Both the position numbers and the translations under genes were made by a program. Below, in pieces: positions 31,091-40,384 of a DNA stretch of 64,000 nt (position 1 is its first letter; each line of letters starts with the position of its first letter). The notes under the pieces were generated by a model. It saw only the letters and a program-made list of their open reading frames with translations, was not told where the DNA came from and made no database searches. This DNA is from Citromicrobium bathyomarinum (GTDB taxonomy: Bacteria > Pseudomonadota > Alphaproteobacteria > Sphingomonadales > Sphingomonadaceae): contig CP155577.1 of NCBI GenBank assembly GCA_001306305.2, positions 806,001-870,000 on the forward strand, given 5' to 3'.

Positions 31091-31603
31091 CTAAAGCCTG
31101 AGTTCGTAGAGAAATTCATCATCGCGGTGATTGCCGACCCAGAAGTCTATGTCCGCGATCTTGGCGAAGCCATACCGCTGGTAGAACCGCTGAGCGCCGA
31201 AATTCTCGCTCCACACCGATAGCTGGACCGCATCGTGGCCGCGCTCCCGCGCCTCGGCCATCGCCCAGTCCATCAGCGCGGCACCGATGCCCTGCCCGGT
31301 CAGCTTCGGCTGGGTGTAGAGCTGGCCGAGCGCGATCGGGTTCGCCGCGTCCGAATACCCCGCATACCCGCTGGGCGCGCGCAGCTTGACGTAACCCAGC
31401 AGCCGTTCGCCATCATCGGCGAGGCGGTGGATATGGCAATCATCGGCGATCTCGCCGGCAACGGCGTTTTCCGCATAGGCCTGCTCTAGGAAGGCGGCGA
31501 GATCTTCGGGCTTGTAGAGATGCTCGAAAGCCGCGCAGAAACTCTCCCGCCCCAGCGTGGCGAGTGCGGGTGCATCTTTGGGCATGGCGGGGCGCAGGAT
31601 CAT
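31091..31603 (-). CDS. GNAT-family N-acetyltransferase
   Basis: This 170-residue acetyltransferase begins MILRPAMPKDAPALATLGRESF, a common GNAT opening. The acetyl-CoA site is LGQLYTQPKLTGQGIGAALMDWAMAEA (the QGIGA loop), and NFGAQRFYQRYGFAKIADIDFWVG is the C-terminal strand. Substrate is unknown. It stands alone and is divergent from the asparaginase-like gene. Confidence 0.88.
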   Translation of the reverse strand: MILRPAMPKDAPALATLGRESFCAAFEHLYKPEDLAAFLEQAYAENAVAGEIADDCHIHRLADDGERLLGYVKLRAPSGYAGYSDAANPIALGQLYTQPKLTGQGIGAALMDWAMAEARERGHDAVQLSVWSENFGAQRFYQRYGFAKIADIDFWVGNHRDDEFLYELRL

Positions 31604-31694
31604 GGCACCGGCCTAGCGCGCGCCACCACGCAGGGGAAGCTGGACCGGGCGGGGCAAGCGCGGCATTGTCTCGCCCGCATCAGGAGAGATTTTC

Positions 31695-32792
31695 ATGCGC
31701 GCCATCATCGCACTCGCACTCGCAAGCTTTCTGACCGCTCCGGCGCTGGCGCAGGAGGACTACGAGCCGGGCGAGCCGCGCTGGTCCTTCGCGATCCACG
31801 GCGGCGCGGGCACGATCGAGCGGGTCAATATGACCCCGGAGCAGGAGGCGCAGTATCGCGCCGCGCTGGATGCCGCGCTCGAAGCAGGTTCGGCGATCCT
31901 GCGCGATGGCGGCAGCGCGATGGATGCGGTGACCGCCGCGATCACCCTCATGGAAGACGACCCCAAGTTCAACGCCGGACGCGGTGCGGTGTTCACGTGG
32001 GATGGCACGATCGAGCACGACGCCGCGCTGATGGACGGGCGCGACCGCTCCGCTGGCGCGGTCACCGGCATCGGCACGGTGCGCCACCCGATCCTGCTCG
32101 CGCAGGAAGTAATGCGCGACGGGCGGCATGTCTTCCTGAGCGGTGCCGGGGCGGAGACCTTCGCCGACGGCACCGATCTGGTACGGGTGCCCAATGAATG
32201 GTTCCGGACCGAGAGCCGGCTGCGGTCGCTCGAACGGCTGAAAGCTGAAAAGCTTTCCGCAATCGATGTCGATTACAAATATGGCACGGTCGGCGCGGTC
32301 GCGCTCGACCTCGAAGGCAACATGGCGGCGGGCACCTCAACCGGCGGGCTGACCGGGAAGCGCTGGGGCCGGATCGGCGATGCGCCGGTGATCGGCGCGG
32401 GCACCTATGCCGACAACCGCAGCTGCGCGGTCTCCGCCACCGGCGCGGGCGAGTACTTCATCCGGGTGGGCGTGGCGCAGGAAATCTGCACGCGGCTGCG
32501 GCTTGCCTGGAACGACCTGCTCGAAGAAGCGGAAGAGAGCGTGCCGCGCGACGAACTCGGCTTTCCCGAATATGCCGTGCACGCGAGCGAGCTGTGGCTG
32601 GACGAAGACGATGTCCGGCAGGTGGCGGACGAGGTGCTGGCCGAGGTGAAAGACCTGGGCGGCAACGGCGGGGTGATCGTGGTGTCGCCTTTCGGCCCCG
32701 CCGTCTTCAGCTTCAACACGCCGGGCATGTATCGCGCCCGCGAAACCAGCAAGGGCGTCAAGGAAGTCGCGATCTTCGGCGAGGGCGAGTGA
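31695..32792 (+). CDS. Isoaspartyl peptidase / type III L-asparaginase
   Basis: This 365-residue plant-type asparaginase is an Ntn hydrolase. It is made as a precursor and cleaved before the nucleophile Thr198 in DYKYGTVGAVALD. Other signatures are FAIHGGAGTIE, FNAGRGAVFTWDG, and the substrate loop AGTSTGGLTGKRWGRIGDAPVIGAGTYA. A signal peptide (residues 1-20) suggests a periplasmic enzyme. The residue two before Thr is Tyr, where His is common. The reaction removes isoaspartyl or asparagine side-chain amides. Confidence 0.93.
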   Translation: MRAIIALALASFLTAPALAQEDYEPGEPRWSFAIHGGAGTIERVNMTPEQEAQYRAALDAALEAGSAILRDGGSAMDAVTAAITLMEDDPKFNAGRGAVFTWDGTIEHDAALMDGRDRSAGAVTGIGTVRHPILLAQEVMRDGRHVFLSGAGAETFADGTDLVRVPNEWFRTESRLRSLERLKAEKLSAIDVDYKYGTVGAVALDLEGNMAAGTSTGGLTGKRWGRIGDAPVIGAGTYADNRSCAVSATGAGEYFIRVGVAQEICTRLRLAWNDLLEEAEESVPRDELGFPEYAVHASELWLDEDDVRQVADEVLAEVKDLGGNGGVIVVSPFGPAVFSFNTPGMYRARETSKGVKEVAIFGEGE

Positions 32793-32810
32793 TCGCAGCC
32801 GCATGACGCA

Positions 32811-32828
32811 GGGTGACACGTGTCACCC
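32811..32828. promoter_or_regulatory. Perfect 18-bp palindrome
   Basis: GGGTGACACGTGTCACCC is fully self-complementary, 18 bp past the asparaginase stop. A further half site, GTGTCACCCTGA, follows within 14 bp, and GGGTGACGC recurs near 32878. It may be an operator, a recombination target or a degenerate hairpin repeat; the 254-bp region holds no gene. Confidence 0.35.
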
Positions 32829-32988
32829 ATGTGTCACCCTGAGAAAGTTCATATCTCTCAAGATCTTGGGGTACTCCGGGTGACGCTTTGCGGATTCTGG
32901 GCCGCGCGGGTGAGAGAGAGGACGACAACGGGAAAGAGCCGTCGGCATGCTAGCTCGAGCGGCGCGTGTAGGACAGTCCGGCGGTCCC

Positions 32989-33023
32989 CCTCCCCACTTG
33001 TCCCTGTGGGAAAAGCGGGGAGG
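32989..33023 (-). terminator. Hairpin after the desaturase gene
   Basis: The arms CCTCCCCACTT (32989-32999) and AAGCGGGGAGG (33013-33023) form a stem with one mismatch. It lies 24 bp past the desaturase stop on the minus strand. No strong U-run follows, so termination is presumed. Confidence 0.4.
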
Positions 33024-33046
33024 TTCTGCGTTGTCGGGGAGAGAGT

Positions 33047-33940
33047 TCAGGCCGCCCGCGTCGCGCGGCGCAACACGTCGCCGAAGCCGTAGGCGATGCA
33101 GTCGTGCTCGCGGTAATAGCCGCGCTCCTTGAGCAGGTGGTGCAACCGCGCGAGGCGATATGGCGGCACGCCCGCGAAAATGTGATGCTCCAGATGGTAG
33201 TTCACATTGCACGGGCTGAGCAGCAGCGCCTCCCACCAGCGCGGGATCGTGGTGCCCGTGTTGATCCGCGCATCTATCGCATCGCGGTCCTTCGCGACGC
33301 CATGCTCGGAAATCTGCCGCAGCCTCATGGTCAGCGGGTAGACGAAGATCCGCGCCGCCCACCACATCAGGTACGCCCACGGCGCACCCACCGCGAGCAG
33401 CGCCATGAACAGCAGCGTGTGGAACAGCACCGACGGACCGGTCTGGCTCCACTTGAAGTTTTTGATCTCGCCAAGAAGGTCGCGAAACCCGGTCTGGCCG
33501 GTGATGTCGCGGATCAGCTTGCGCTTCAGCGAGGCGCGCGTGACCGGGTAGGATTTGACCATCCACTTGTCCGGATCGTCGGGCGTGCCGGCGAACTTGT
33601 GATGGTCGAGGTGGTAGCGGCGATAGAGATCGAGCGGGACATGCGCCGCCGCACCGCTGATCCACTTGCCTACAAGGACATTCAGCTTCGGCGTGCGGAA
33701 GAACGCGCCGTGCGCGCAGTCGTGGGTGATGATCCCGAAGGCCTGTATGCGTCCGCCCAGAATGATGATCGCGGCAAGGATCGTCAGCGGGTTGGGCCAG
33801 AGGATCGCGACCGCGAAGGCGGCCACGGCGAGGCCCGCCTGAAACAGCACGGTCGCCGCCGCGCGCGCATCCGATTTGGCGCTGAGCGCGGCGACTTCAT
33901 CGCGTGTGATGTAATCGTTGATCGCGGGGGCGTGTCGCAT
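33047..33940 (-). CDS. Membrane fatty acid desaturase-family protein
   Basis: This 297-residue integral membrane di-iron enzyme has histidine boxes in order: HDCAHGAFF (about residues 74-82), HLDHHK (about 110-115) and YHLEHH (about 252-257). Hydrophobic segments flank boxes one and two, at about 30-70 and 165-195. This matches the FA_desaturase superfamily (acyl-lipid or related desaturases/hydroxylases). The exact substrate is not determined. Monocistronic. Confidence 0.88.
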   Translation of the reverse strand: MRHAPAINDYITRDEVAALSAKSDARAAATVLFQAGLAVAAFAVAILWPNPLTILAAIIILGGRIQAFGIITHDCAHGAFFRTPKLNVLVGKWISGAAAHVPLDLYRRYHLDHHKFAGTPDDPDKWMVKSYPVTRASLKRKLIRDITGQTGFRDLLGEIKNFKWSQTGPSVLFHTLLFMALLAVGAPWAYLMWWAARIFVYPLTMRLRQISEHGVAKDRDAIDARINTGTTIPRWWEALLLSPCNVNYHLEHHIFAGVPPYRLARLHHLLKERGYYREHDCIAYGFGDVLRRATRAA

Positions 33941-34016
33941 AAGTCTCTCCGATCACAGACAATACCGGATCGGCGCGAGTCGGGCAATCAGCCGGGGGAG
34001 ATCAGCGAAGGGCCTA

Positions 34017-34946
34017 TCAGCGCAGGGGTGGCCCGCCCCGGTCGACCTCGGCGTGCTTGTCCGCCTTGCGCTTGCCGAAGCGCATGTCGGCCTCCAGCTT
34101 GGCGCGCAGCGCGGTGTAGAAGGATTCGAGGAAGGCACGCTCGTCCCCCGATCCTGCCTGCCAGCCGATCTTGCGCACGATCGCGGCGTGCACCGCGGCC
34201 AGCGTCTCGTCATCGCCATCGCGCAGCACGCGTTCGAGCGATTGCAGCTCGTACTCGCCGTAGACCTCCAGCTCTTCCGGGCCGAAGCGATAGGCCGCCT
34301 CGGCCGCAGGCTCGCTCTCCTGCCGCAGCGACAGCGCCTCGACCAGCTTGCGGCGCGGTGCCTCGACCACCCAGGTCCCCGCGACCACGTCGCCCGCGCG
34401 CAGCGCGTCGCGGTTGAAGAAGGGGAACAGCATGAACACCGCGAACCACAGCGACCCGACCAGCCATGCGGGGCCGGAGCCTGCCTCGCCCGCGGTGCTG
34501 AAGAAGGTCAGCGGCAGGAAGATCTCGATCTGGCGCAGCAGGTTGCGCGCGATGATCGCTTCGGCAGTCAGCCGCTCGCCCGACTGGCCCTGCGGCCGCG
34601 CGGCGACCCTGATGCCCACCGCCCGCTTGCCCAGCGTGGCACCGCGCGGGCCCATCTCGAAGAAGATGAAATAGCCGTTGAACGCCAGGAACAGCACGAT
34701 GAAGAACACGACCACCAGGAACTCGCCCGCGCCCGTGCCCAGCGCGTCCAGCTGGTCGAGATTGATCCCGACCAGCAGCAGCGCCAGCGCGATCAGGAAC
34801 AGGCTGACGAACATGATCACATAGTCGAGGATCAGCGCGATCAGGCGCGAGCCGCGCGTGGCGAGTGTCACGCTCAGCGGCACGCCTTCGGGCGTGACGA
34901 TCTGCCGCTGCCGCTTGGCATCGAGGGATTTGCTAGCGGTACTCAT
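34017..34946 (-). CDS. RDD-family membrane protein
   Basis: This 309-residue protein is the last gene of the six-gene MoxR operon. The RDD pattern is visible as Arg-rich GSRLIALILDYVIM, then hydrophobic segments at about 35-60 and 70-95, and RGATLGKRAVGIRVAA. A soluble C-terminal part of about 130 residues follows. Its ATG overlaps the SpoIIM-like stop (ATGA). The longer open frame to 35540 is out of context. RDD proteins are poorly characterised; transport of small ions or solutes has been proposed for some. Confidence 0.85.
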   Translation of the reverse strand: MSTASKSLDAKRQRQIVTPEGVPLSVTLATRGSRLIALILDYVIMFVSLFLIALALLLVGINLDQLDALGTGAGEFLVVVFFIVLFLAFNGYFIFFEMGPRGATLGKRAVGIRVAARPQGQSGERLTAEAIIARNLLRQIEIFLPLTFFSTAGEAGSGPAWLVGSLWFAVFMLFPFFNRDALRAGDVVAGTWVVEAPRRKLVEALSLRQESEPAAEAAYRFGPEELEVYGEYELQSLERVLRDGDDETLAAVHAAIVRKIGWQAGSGDERAFLESFYTALRAKLEADMRFGKRKADKHAEVDRGGPPLR

Positions 34947-36007
34947 GGCGCGCTCGCTCCCTTGCGCTCGCGGCCGACCAGCACGAACAGCGCTGTCCAC
35001 GCGATCGCCATGAACGCGCCGATGATCGCGCGCGCCTCCGGCCCGGCGAGCTGGCGCGGGAAGGCTTCGAGGATCGCGGCGAAGATCAGCATGAACACGC
35101 AGCCCAGCATCACCAGCGCTGCGCGGCGGCCTGCCTCCGCCGTCGCGGAGAGGATGCTGGCATCGCCGGGAAAGGCCATCCGCCGCCCGACATGCACGCC
35201 CGCCGCGCCCGCCAGAAGGATCGCGGTCAGCTCGGTGGTGCCATGCACGCTCAGCCAGGCAAGGAAGTCGGGCAGCAGGCCGACCGAGTTGTACAGCCAC
35301 GCCATCGCGCCCAGCAGCGCCATGTTGTAGATCAGCAGCAGCAGCGTGGGCACGCCGAAGGCGAAGCCCAGCGCGAAGGCGAGGATGCACACGCTCGCAT
35401 TGTTGTAGAACAGCTGCGCGGCGAAGGCGGAGAGGCCGCCCGCGCCATCGGCAATCGCCAGCGTTTCGGCCAGCTGCGCGCGGCTGGCACCGGGAACGCG
35501 GGCGTCCGCCATCGAGCCGGGGACCAGCGCGAAATACCATTCGACATTGCGCGCAACCAGCAGCCAGCCTGCCGCAACCCCGGCGGCCATGGCTGCGAAG
35601 GCGAGCAGGATGTCGAGCCAGATCGCCCGCACCGCGCGGCTCCAGCCACCCCGGAAGAATCCGCCGAGCCAGCGCAGCAGGCCGCTGCGCGGGCCATAGA
35701 CCTGATACCAGGCGCGCTGGACCAGATCCTCCAGGAAGCGCAGCGTCGCCGCGTCGAGCGAGGTTTCGCGCGCGACAGCCAGGCTCGATGCGGCCTGCCG
35801 GTAGAGTACAGGCAGGTCCATGATATCCTCGTCCGACAGGCGGAAGGCGAAGCCGCGTTCCAGCCGCCGGACGATCTGTTCGAGCCGCCGCCAGTCGCCC
35901 TCCCGCTCCAGCCTGAAACGGTCGGAACGGAGCGCTGCCGCCTCGATATCGGGCTGTTCGGGCAGGGGCTGCGCGGCGAAGGGGTTGCGGATGGTGGGGG
36001 CCTTCAT
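34943..36007 (-). CDS. SpoIIM-like (stage II sporulation M family) membrane protein
   Basis: This 354-residue protein has a soluble N-terminal half (about 1-110, Arg/Leu-rich helices) and then five to six membrane segments. One of these carries FLAWLSVHGTTELTAILLAGAAG, the conserved HGxxE element of SpoIIM-like proteins. The organism is not a spore former; this family is widespread next to MoxR and RDD genes. Start and stop overlap its neighbours by ATGA, showing tight coupling. Confidence 0.85.
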   Translation of the reverse strand: MKAPTIRNPFAAQPLPEQPDIEAAALRSDRFRLEREGDWRRLEQIVRRLERGFAFRLSDEDIMDLPVLYRQAASSLAVARETSLDAATLRFLEDLVQRAWYQVYGPRSGLLRWLGGFFRGGWSRAVRAIWLDILLAFAAMAAGVAAGWLLVARNVEWYFALVPGSMADARVPGASRAQLAETLAIADGAGGLSAFAAQLFYNNASVCILAFALGFAFGVPTLLLLIYNMALLGAMAWLYNSVGLLPDFLAWLSVHGTTELTAILLAGAAGVHVGRRMAFPGDASILSATAEAGRRAALVMLGCVFMLIFAAILEAFPRQLAGPEARAIIGAFMAIAWTALFVLVGRERKGASAP

Positions 36008-37326
36008 CCTGCGATCGCCTCCTGCGTGCGCAGCGACAGATAGCGGTCGATCACCGCGAAGCCGAGCTTGTCGTAAGGTGCCTCGATCACGTCCACGCCC
36101 ATCCGCCGTAGCCGGGTGAGCACCAGCTGGCGCTGGCGCGAAAGCGCGTCGGCGGTGACCGCGCGTGCGACGTCGTCGACGCTGTCGGGCGCGGCATTGG
36201 TGAACTGCGCAAGCTCGCGATCTTCCAGCGTGACGAACACCACCGCGTGGCGCTGGCTCAGCCGCCCGAGGCTCTCGATCATCAGCTCCGCCGCAGTGGT
36301 GTCGCTGAAGTCGGAGAACAGCACGACCAGCGACCGGCGCTTGAGCCGGGCGGAAAGGGTGGCGAGCGCGAGGGTGTAGTTCGCCTCCTCCCCCTGGCGA
36401 TAGTCGAGCCCCGCCGCCGCCTGCTGCAACCGCGCAAAGGCGCGCGTCTCGCCAACGAAGGGGCTGGCGAGCACGGGGCGCCGGGCAAAGCCGAACAGCA
36501 TCGCGCGATCGCCGCCCTTGAGCGCGACATAGGCGGCGGTCAGCCCCGCGCTGATCGCCCGGTCGAGCCGGGGAACGCCGTCGATCGGCTCGCACATCGC
36601 CTGCCCGCAATCGAAGGCGAACACGATCTGGTTGTTGCGCTCGGTCTCGTTCTCGCGCGCATAGAGCGCGGCGTGGCGGGCGCTCGCGTTCCAGTCGATC
36701 CGGCGCTTGTCCATCCCCGCCTCGTATTCGGTCAGCGCTTCGAACTGGGTGCCTTCGCCGCGCCGCCGCCGGGCGATCAGGCCCAGCTCCGCATCGCGCA
36801 GCAGCGCCTGCAATGGGCGCGAGCGGATCGGCGAGAGGTCGGGCCACACACGGATTTCCCGTTCCAGCGCGATCCGCTGCTGGCGGCTGCCGAGGCCCCA
36901 GGGGCCATCCCATGCGAACCACAGGGTGTCGACCGGCGCGGTGCCGCGACGCTGCGGCACCAGCTGCGTCTGCGCGGTCCACACATCCTGTTTACGTCGC
37001 AGAGCCAGATCGGCGCGCCCGCCCGGCGCGAGTCGCGGGTCGAGCGACACGGCGGCGCGCACCGCTCCCGGAGTGCCGCCGATGTCCGCCGACACGCTCA
37101 GCGGGGCAGGCTGGCCGATCTCGACATCGCCGTCATGCGCGATTGTCCATTCCCCGAGCGTGCCTGCCCGCGCGGCGTCGATCAGCACCAGCACCAGCAG
37201 CACCCCCGCCGCGACCGGCACCGCCAGCCACGCCTGTGGCGCGAGCAACGCGACCGCCAGCGCCAGCGGCGCGGCCAGCGCGACGATCCGCGCGGTGCGG
37301 ATGGTGGGGAGCAGGGCGGCGGCCAT
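36004..37326 (-). CDS. DUF58 / vWA-like protein
   Basis: This 440-residue protein has two N-terminal membrane segments (about 12-50), a beta-rich middle, and a C-terminal DUF58 domain containing RRIDWNASARHAALYARE. A von Willebrand-like fold follows with a degenerate MIDAS start, FAFDCGQAM, and VVLFSDFSD. Such proteins are the usual partner of MoxR ATPases. The stop overlaps the SpoIIM-like start. Confidence 0.85.
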   Translation of the reverse strand: MAAALLPTIRTARIVALAAPLALAVALLAPQAWLAVPVAAGVLLVLVLIDAARAGTLGEWTIAHDGDVEIGQPAPLSVSADIGGTPGAVRAAVSLDPRLAPGGRADLALRRKQDVWTAQTQLVPQRRGTAPVDTLWFAWDGPWGLGSRQQRIALEREIRVWPDLSPIRSRPLQALLRDAELGLIARRRRGEGTQFEALTEYEAGMDKRRIDWNASARHAALYARENETERNNQIVFAFDCGQAMCEPIDGVPRLDRAISAGLTAAYVALKGGDRAMLFGFARRPVLASPFVGETRAFARLQQAAAGLDYRQGEEANYTLALATLSARLKRRSLVVLFSDFSDTTAAELMIESLGRLSQRHAVVFVTLEDRELAQFTNAAPDSVDDVARAVTADALSRQRQLVLTRLRRMGVDVIEAPYDKLGFAVIDRYLSLRTQEAIAG

Positions 37327-37330
37327 GGTG

Positions 37331-38293
37331 CTAGCGCGGCGCCTCGGTGCTTTCGATCAGGTCGTCGACGATTCCCTCGACCTCGCGCCCCTCGATCTCG
37401 GCGGCGGCGGAGAGGATCAGGCGGTGCCGCAGCACGGCCGTGGCGAGAGCCTTGATATCGTCGGGCACCACATAGTCGCGCCCGTCGAGCGCGGCGCGCA
37501 CGCGCGCGGCATTGCCCAGCAGCACGGCGGCACGCGGGCTTGCGCCCGTGGCGAGGTCGGCATGGCTGCGCGTCGCGCGGACCAGCCGGACCACGTAATC
37601 GACATTCTCCGGCGCGAGCGTGACCGCCTTCACCGCGGCAATGGCCTGCTGCAGCGCGTCACGCCCCGTCACCGGCTCGATCCCGAAGGCCTCGGGCCGG
37701 GGCGGGCCCTGTTCTGCGCCGAATCGCGAAACGATCCGCGCCTCTTCCTCCTCGCTGGGATATTCGGCGAGCAGCTTGAACAGGAAGCGATCGAGCTGCG
37801 CCTCGGGCAACGGGTAGACGCCCTGGCTCTCGATCGGGTTCTGCGTCGCGACGACCATGAAGCGGTCGGGCAGCAGGTGGGTCTCCCCATCCAGCGTCAC
37901 GCGCCGTTCCTGCATCGCCTCCAGCAGCGCGGCCTGCGTCTTGGGCGGGGTGCGGTTGATCTCGTCCGCCAGCAGCAGCTCGGTAAAGATCGCGCCGCGC
38001 GTCAGGATGAACTGGCTGGTCTGGAAGTTGAACAGGTTGGAGCCCAGGATATCGCCCGGCAGCAGGTCGGGCGTGAACTGGATGCGCCCGTAATCGAGGC
38101 CCGTGGCCCGCGCGAAGCACTGCGCGAGGAAGGTCTTCGCGGTCCCCGGCGGGCCTTCCATCAGCACGTGGCCCTGCGCGATCAGAGCGATCAGCAGGTG
38201 ATCGACCATCGCCTCCTGCCCGATGATCGCCTTGCCGACCTCTGCCTTCACATCGGCGGCCAGCGTGCGGAGCGGTTCGAGTTCCTGGGTCAT
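37331..38293 (-). CDS. MoxR-type AAA+ ATPase
   Basis: This 320-residue AAA+ protein has Walker A GPPGTAKT (residues 47-54), Walker B ELLLADEINRTPPKTQAALL, sensor 1 VVATQNPIESQG and the C-terminal lid domain. MoxR ATPases act as chaperones that activate or assemble partner proteins, typically with a vWA-type adaptor, here DUF58. The start overlaps the DUF4350 stop by ATGA; the gap to DUF58 is 4 bp. Confidence 0.93.
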   Translation of the reverse strand: MTQELEPLRTLAADVKAEVGKAIIGQEAMVDHLLIALIAQGHVLMEGPPGTAKTFLAQCFARATGLDYGRIQFTPDLLPGDILGSNLFNFQTSQFILTRGAIFTELLLADEINRTPPKTQAALLEAMQERRVTLDGETHLLPDRFMVVATQNPIESQGVYPLPEAQLDRFLFKLLAEYPSEEEEARIVSRFGAEQGPPRPEAFGIEPVTGRDALQQAIAAVKAVTLAPENVDYVVRLVRATRSHADLATGASPRAAVLLGNAARVRAALDGRDYVVPDDIKALATAVLRHRLILSAAAEIEGREVEGIVDDLIESTEAPR

Positions 38294-39585
38294 AGGGTCC
38301 TTTCGAGATCGCGGAGCGCGCGGGCGGCGCGCAGCAGGTCTTTGCGGTTGCTGGCCGAGGCGAGCGCCTCCAGCGCAGGGTCGAGCGCGGGGGCACCGCG
38401 CGCGGCGAGTGCGCGCTCGATCCCCTCGTCATCACCCGGTTGCAGGCCGAGCCGCTGGGCAATCCGCGCGCGCATCAGCGATGCGTAAGGATCGCGCAGC
38501 AGGCGCATGCGGCCGCTGCGGGCGATCACCTGCGCGCCATTGGCGACCAGCTGGCTCTTGCCCGGGGCGATCGCGGGGGCGGGGCGCAGCGCGGGGCCGA
38601 AGCGGGCGAAGGCGCGCCACATCGCGATGGCCAGCGCCAGCAGCAGGGTCAGCGTGGCGGCGAGGAAGGGCGGCTCGAACGCGAGGGTCAGCAGATTGCG
38701 CGATCCGCCCATGCCGTTGAGCGTCAGGTCGAAGCGGACCGGCCCGTCGGTCCCCTGCCGGGCAATGTCGATCAGGTCGAGCGCCAGCAGCGCGCGCTTT
38801 TCCTCGGCCATGCCCCAGTTGTTCATGAGATCGGGTTCGGCGACCAGCATCACGCCATAGACCGGCGCGCTGTCGCCACTTTCGGGATCGAGATAGAGAT
38901 CGCCATCGAGATAGCTGCCGTCGTCGGCGAGGTAGGCGGCGAGCATGCGACCGTCGCCATCCTCCACCAGCGGGGCGAGGAAACCGCTCTCGCTGCCCGC
39001 GCTGTTCTCGGCGTCATCCGCTTCGATTTCGACCGCCGCCAGCGCATCCTTGCTGGGCAGGGTTCCGCTCAGGCCGAGGCCGCGCCAGCGCGCGGCGCGG
39101 TCCTTCAGCTCGATATGCGGGAAGGAGAGCGTGCGGCCATCGATCGTCATCGCCCAGTCTTCGCTCGCGCCCAGCAGATGGACCCAGCCGGGCTTGCTGT
39201 TCCTGTCCCCCTGCGCGGGCATCGCGAACCACTTGGGCGCGATGATCATTGTCGGGCCGATGGTCCGGCGGCGCTCGATGATCTCGGCGAATTCCTCCTC
39301 GTCGATATTCGCCGGGGGGGTGAGGACCAGCAGGCCGGGATCGTTCAGCGCACCGCGATCGCGCGACCGCTCGACCCACACGCCGTCTTCTTCGAGCAGG
39401 CGCGTGAGCCCGGCAAATCCGGCGAGCCCGGTGCCCGCCGCGTGCGCCTGGCCATTATTGCCGCTGCCTTCCAGCCCGCCCCGCCCGATCAGGAACAGGA
39501 AGGCGACGAAGGCGAGCGCCGCGAACAGCACCAGCGCGAAGGTGCCGCGCTTGCCGAAGGCGCCGGATGGCTGTGCATCGGCCAT
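38290..39585 (-). CDS. DUF4350-type membrane protein
   Basis: This 431-residue protein from the ATG at 39585 has a single N-terminal membrane segment (about 15-33) and an extracytoplasmic region. A second membrane segment (about 315-340) precedes a cytoplasmic helical tail with LLRDPYASLMRARIAQRLGLQPGDDEGIE. Its position between the DUF4129-like and MoxR genes matches the known order of such clusters. An ATG at 39615 would overlap the upstream gene and is the alternative. Confidence 0.75.
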   Translation of the reverse strand: MADAQPSGAFGKRGTFALVLFAALAFVAFLFLIGRGGLEGSGNNGQAHAAGTGLAGFAGLTRLLEEDGVWVERSRDRGALNDPGLLVLTPPANIDEEEFAEIIERRRTIGPTMIIAPKWFAMPAQGDRNSKPGWVHLLGASEDWAMTIDGRTLSFPHIELKDRAARWRGLGLSGTLPSKDALAAVEIEADDAENSAGSESGFLAPLVEDGDGRMLAAYLADDGSYLDGDLYLDPESGDSAPVYGVMLVAEPDLMNNWGMAEEKRALLALDLIDIARQGTDGPVRFDLTLNGMGGSRNLLTLAFEPPFLAATLTLLLALAIAMWRAFARFGPALRPAPAIAPGKSQLVANGAQVIARSGRMRLLRDPYASLMRARIAQRLGLQPGDDEGIERALAARGAPALDPALEALASASNRKDLLRAARALRDLERTL

Positions 39586-39586
39586 C

Positions 39587-40219
39587 TCAGCCACGCTCCA
39601 GCGCGAAGTCGGCATAGGCGGCGCGCGCTTCGTTCCAGTCGCGCTCGGTCAGGTCTTCCAGCGCGAACAGTGCGCGTTCCACACTGCGCGCGATCGCGGC
39701 GAAGGCGCGCCGACCGGCGTCGGGCAGGGCGTCGAGCCGGGACAATTCGCGCGCGGTGCTGGACGGATGGACCAGATCGGGGCGGCGATTGGCGATCTGC
39801 CCGATGCTGCGCGCCAGCAGCAGGCGCACCGCCTCGCCATAGCGGCCCTGCGCGGCGAGCGCGTCGGCATCGCTCAGCAGCGCCTCGGCCTCGGCGCGAT
39901 CGGGCAGGGTATCCTCGGACTGGTCGGACGCCTTGCTGCGCCGCTTGAGCACCGGAATGTCGAAGATCCGCACGATCAGGAGCACCAGCAGGGCGACGCC
40001 GATCGCGATCAGCACCCACATCAGAACCGGCCACGCGGCAACGAACAGTCGCGCTACCGGGGCAAGCAGGTCGACCAGGAATTCGCCGAGCGCGCGCAGC
40101 CATTCGGGCGTCTGGGGCGGATCGGGCTGTGCGATGGGCGCGAACTGGATGTCCGAATCGCTGCGCACCGCGCGCCAGGCGTCCACTGCCCCCTCACTGG
40201 TCGCTGCCCCTGTCGTCAC
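39587..40219 (-). CDS. DUF4129-type membrane protein, first gene of the MoxR operon
   Basis: This protein has about 210 residues from GTG 40219 (240 from ATG 40309, where the extra residues look non-coding). A membrane segment lies at about 65-90 (WPVLMWVLIAIGVALLVLLIVRIF). The C-terminal helical part (AEALLSDADALAAQGRYGEAVRLLLARSIGQI) matches the DUF4129 pattern. It is divergent from the cytochrome c gene, so the operon promoter must lie upstream of 40219, probably in 40220-40384. Start choice is uncertain. Confidence 0.7.
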   Translation of the reverse strand: MTTGAATSEGAVDAWRAVRSDSDIQFAPIAQPDPPQTPEWLRALGEFLVDLLAPVARLFVAAWPVLMWVLIAIGVALLVLLIVRIFDIPVLKRRSKASDQSEDTLPDRAEAEALLSDADALAAQGRYGEAVRLLLARSIGQIANRRPDLVHPSSTARELSRLDALPDAGRRAFAAIARSVERALFALEDLTERDWNEARAAYADFALERG

Positions 40220-40384
40220 GCGGGCGGGCTTGGCATGGCCTACACGGGGCCGCAAGCCGTCGCGTTCGCGAATGGTTCGTTTCGCAACGCCAGCGTGGCA
40301 CTTGCGCATATCGGGCGCTCTGGCTAGATCGCGCGCGCACCCTTCCTGCAGTCTCCCATTCCAGAAACGGCCAGGCACATTTCG

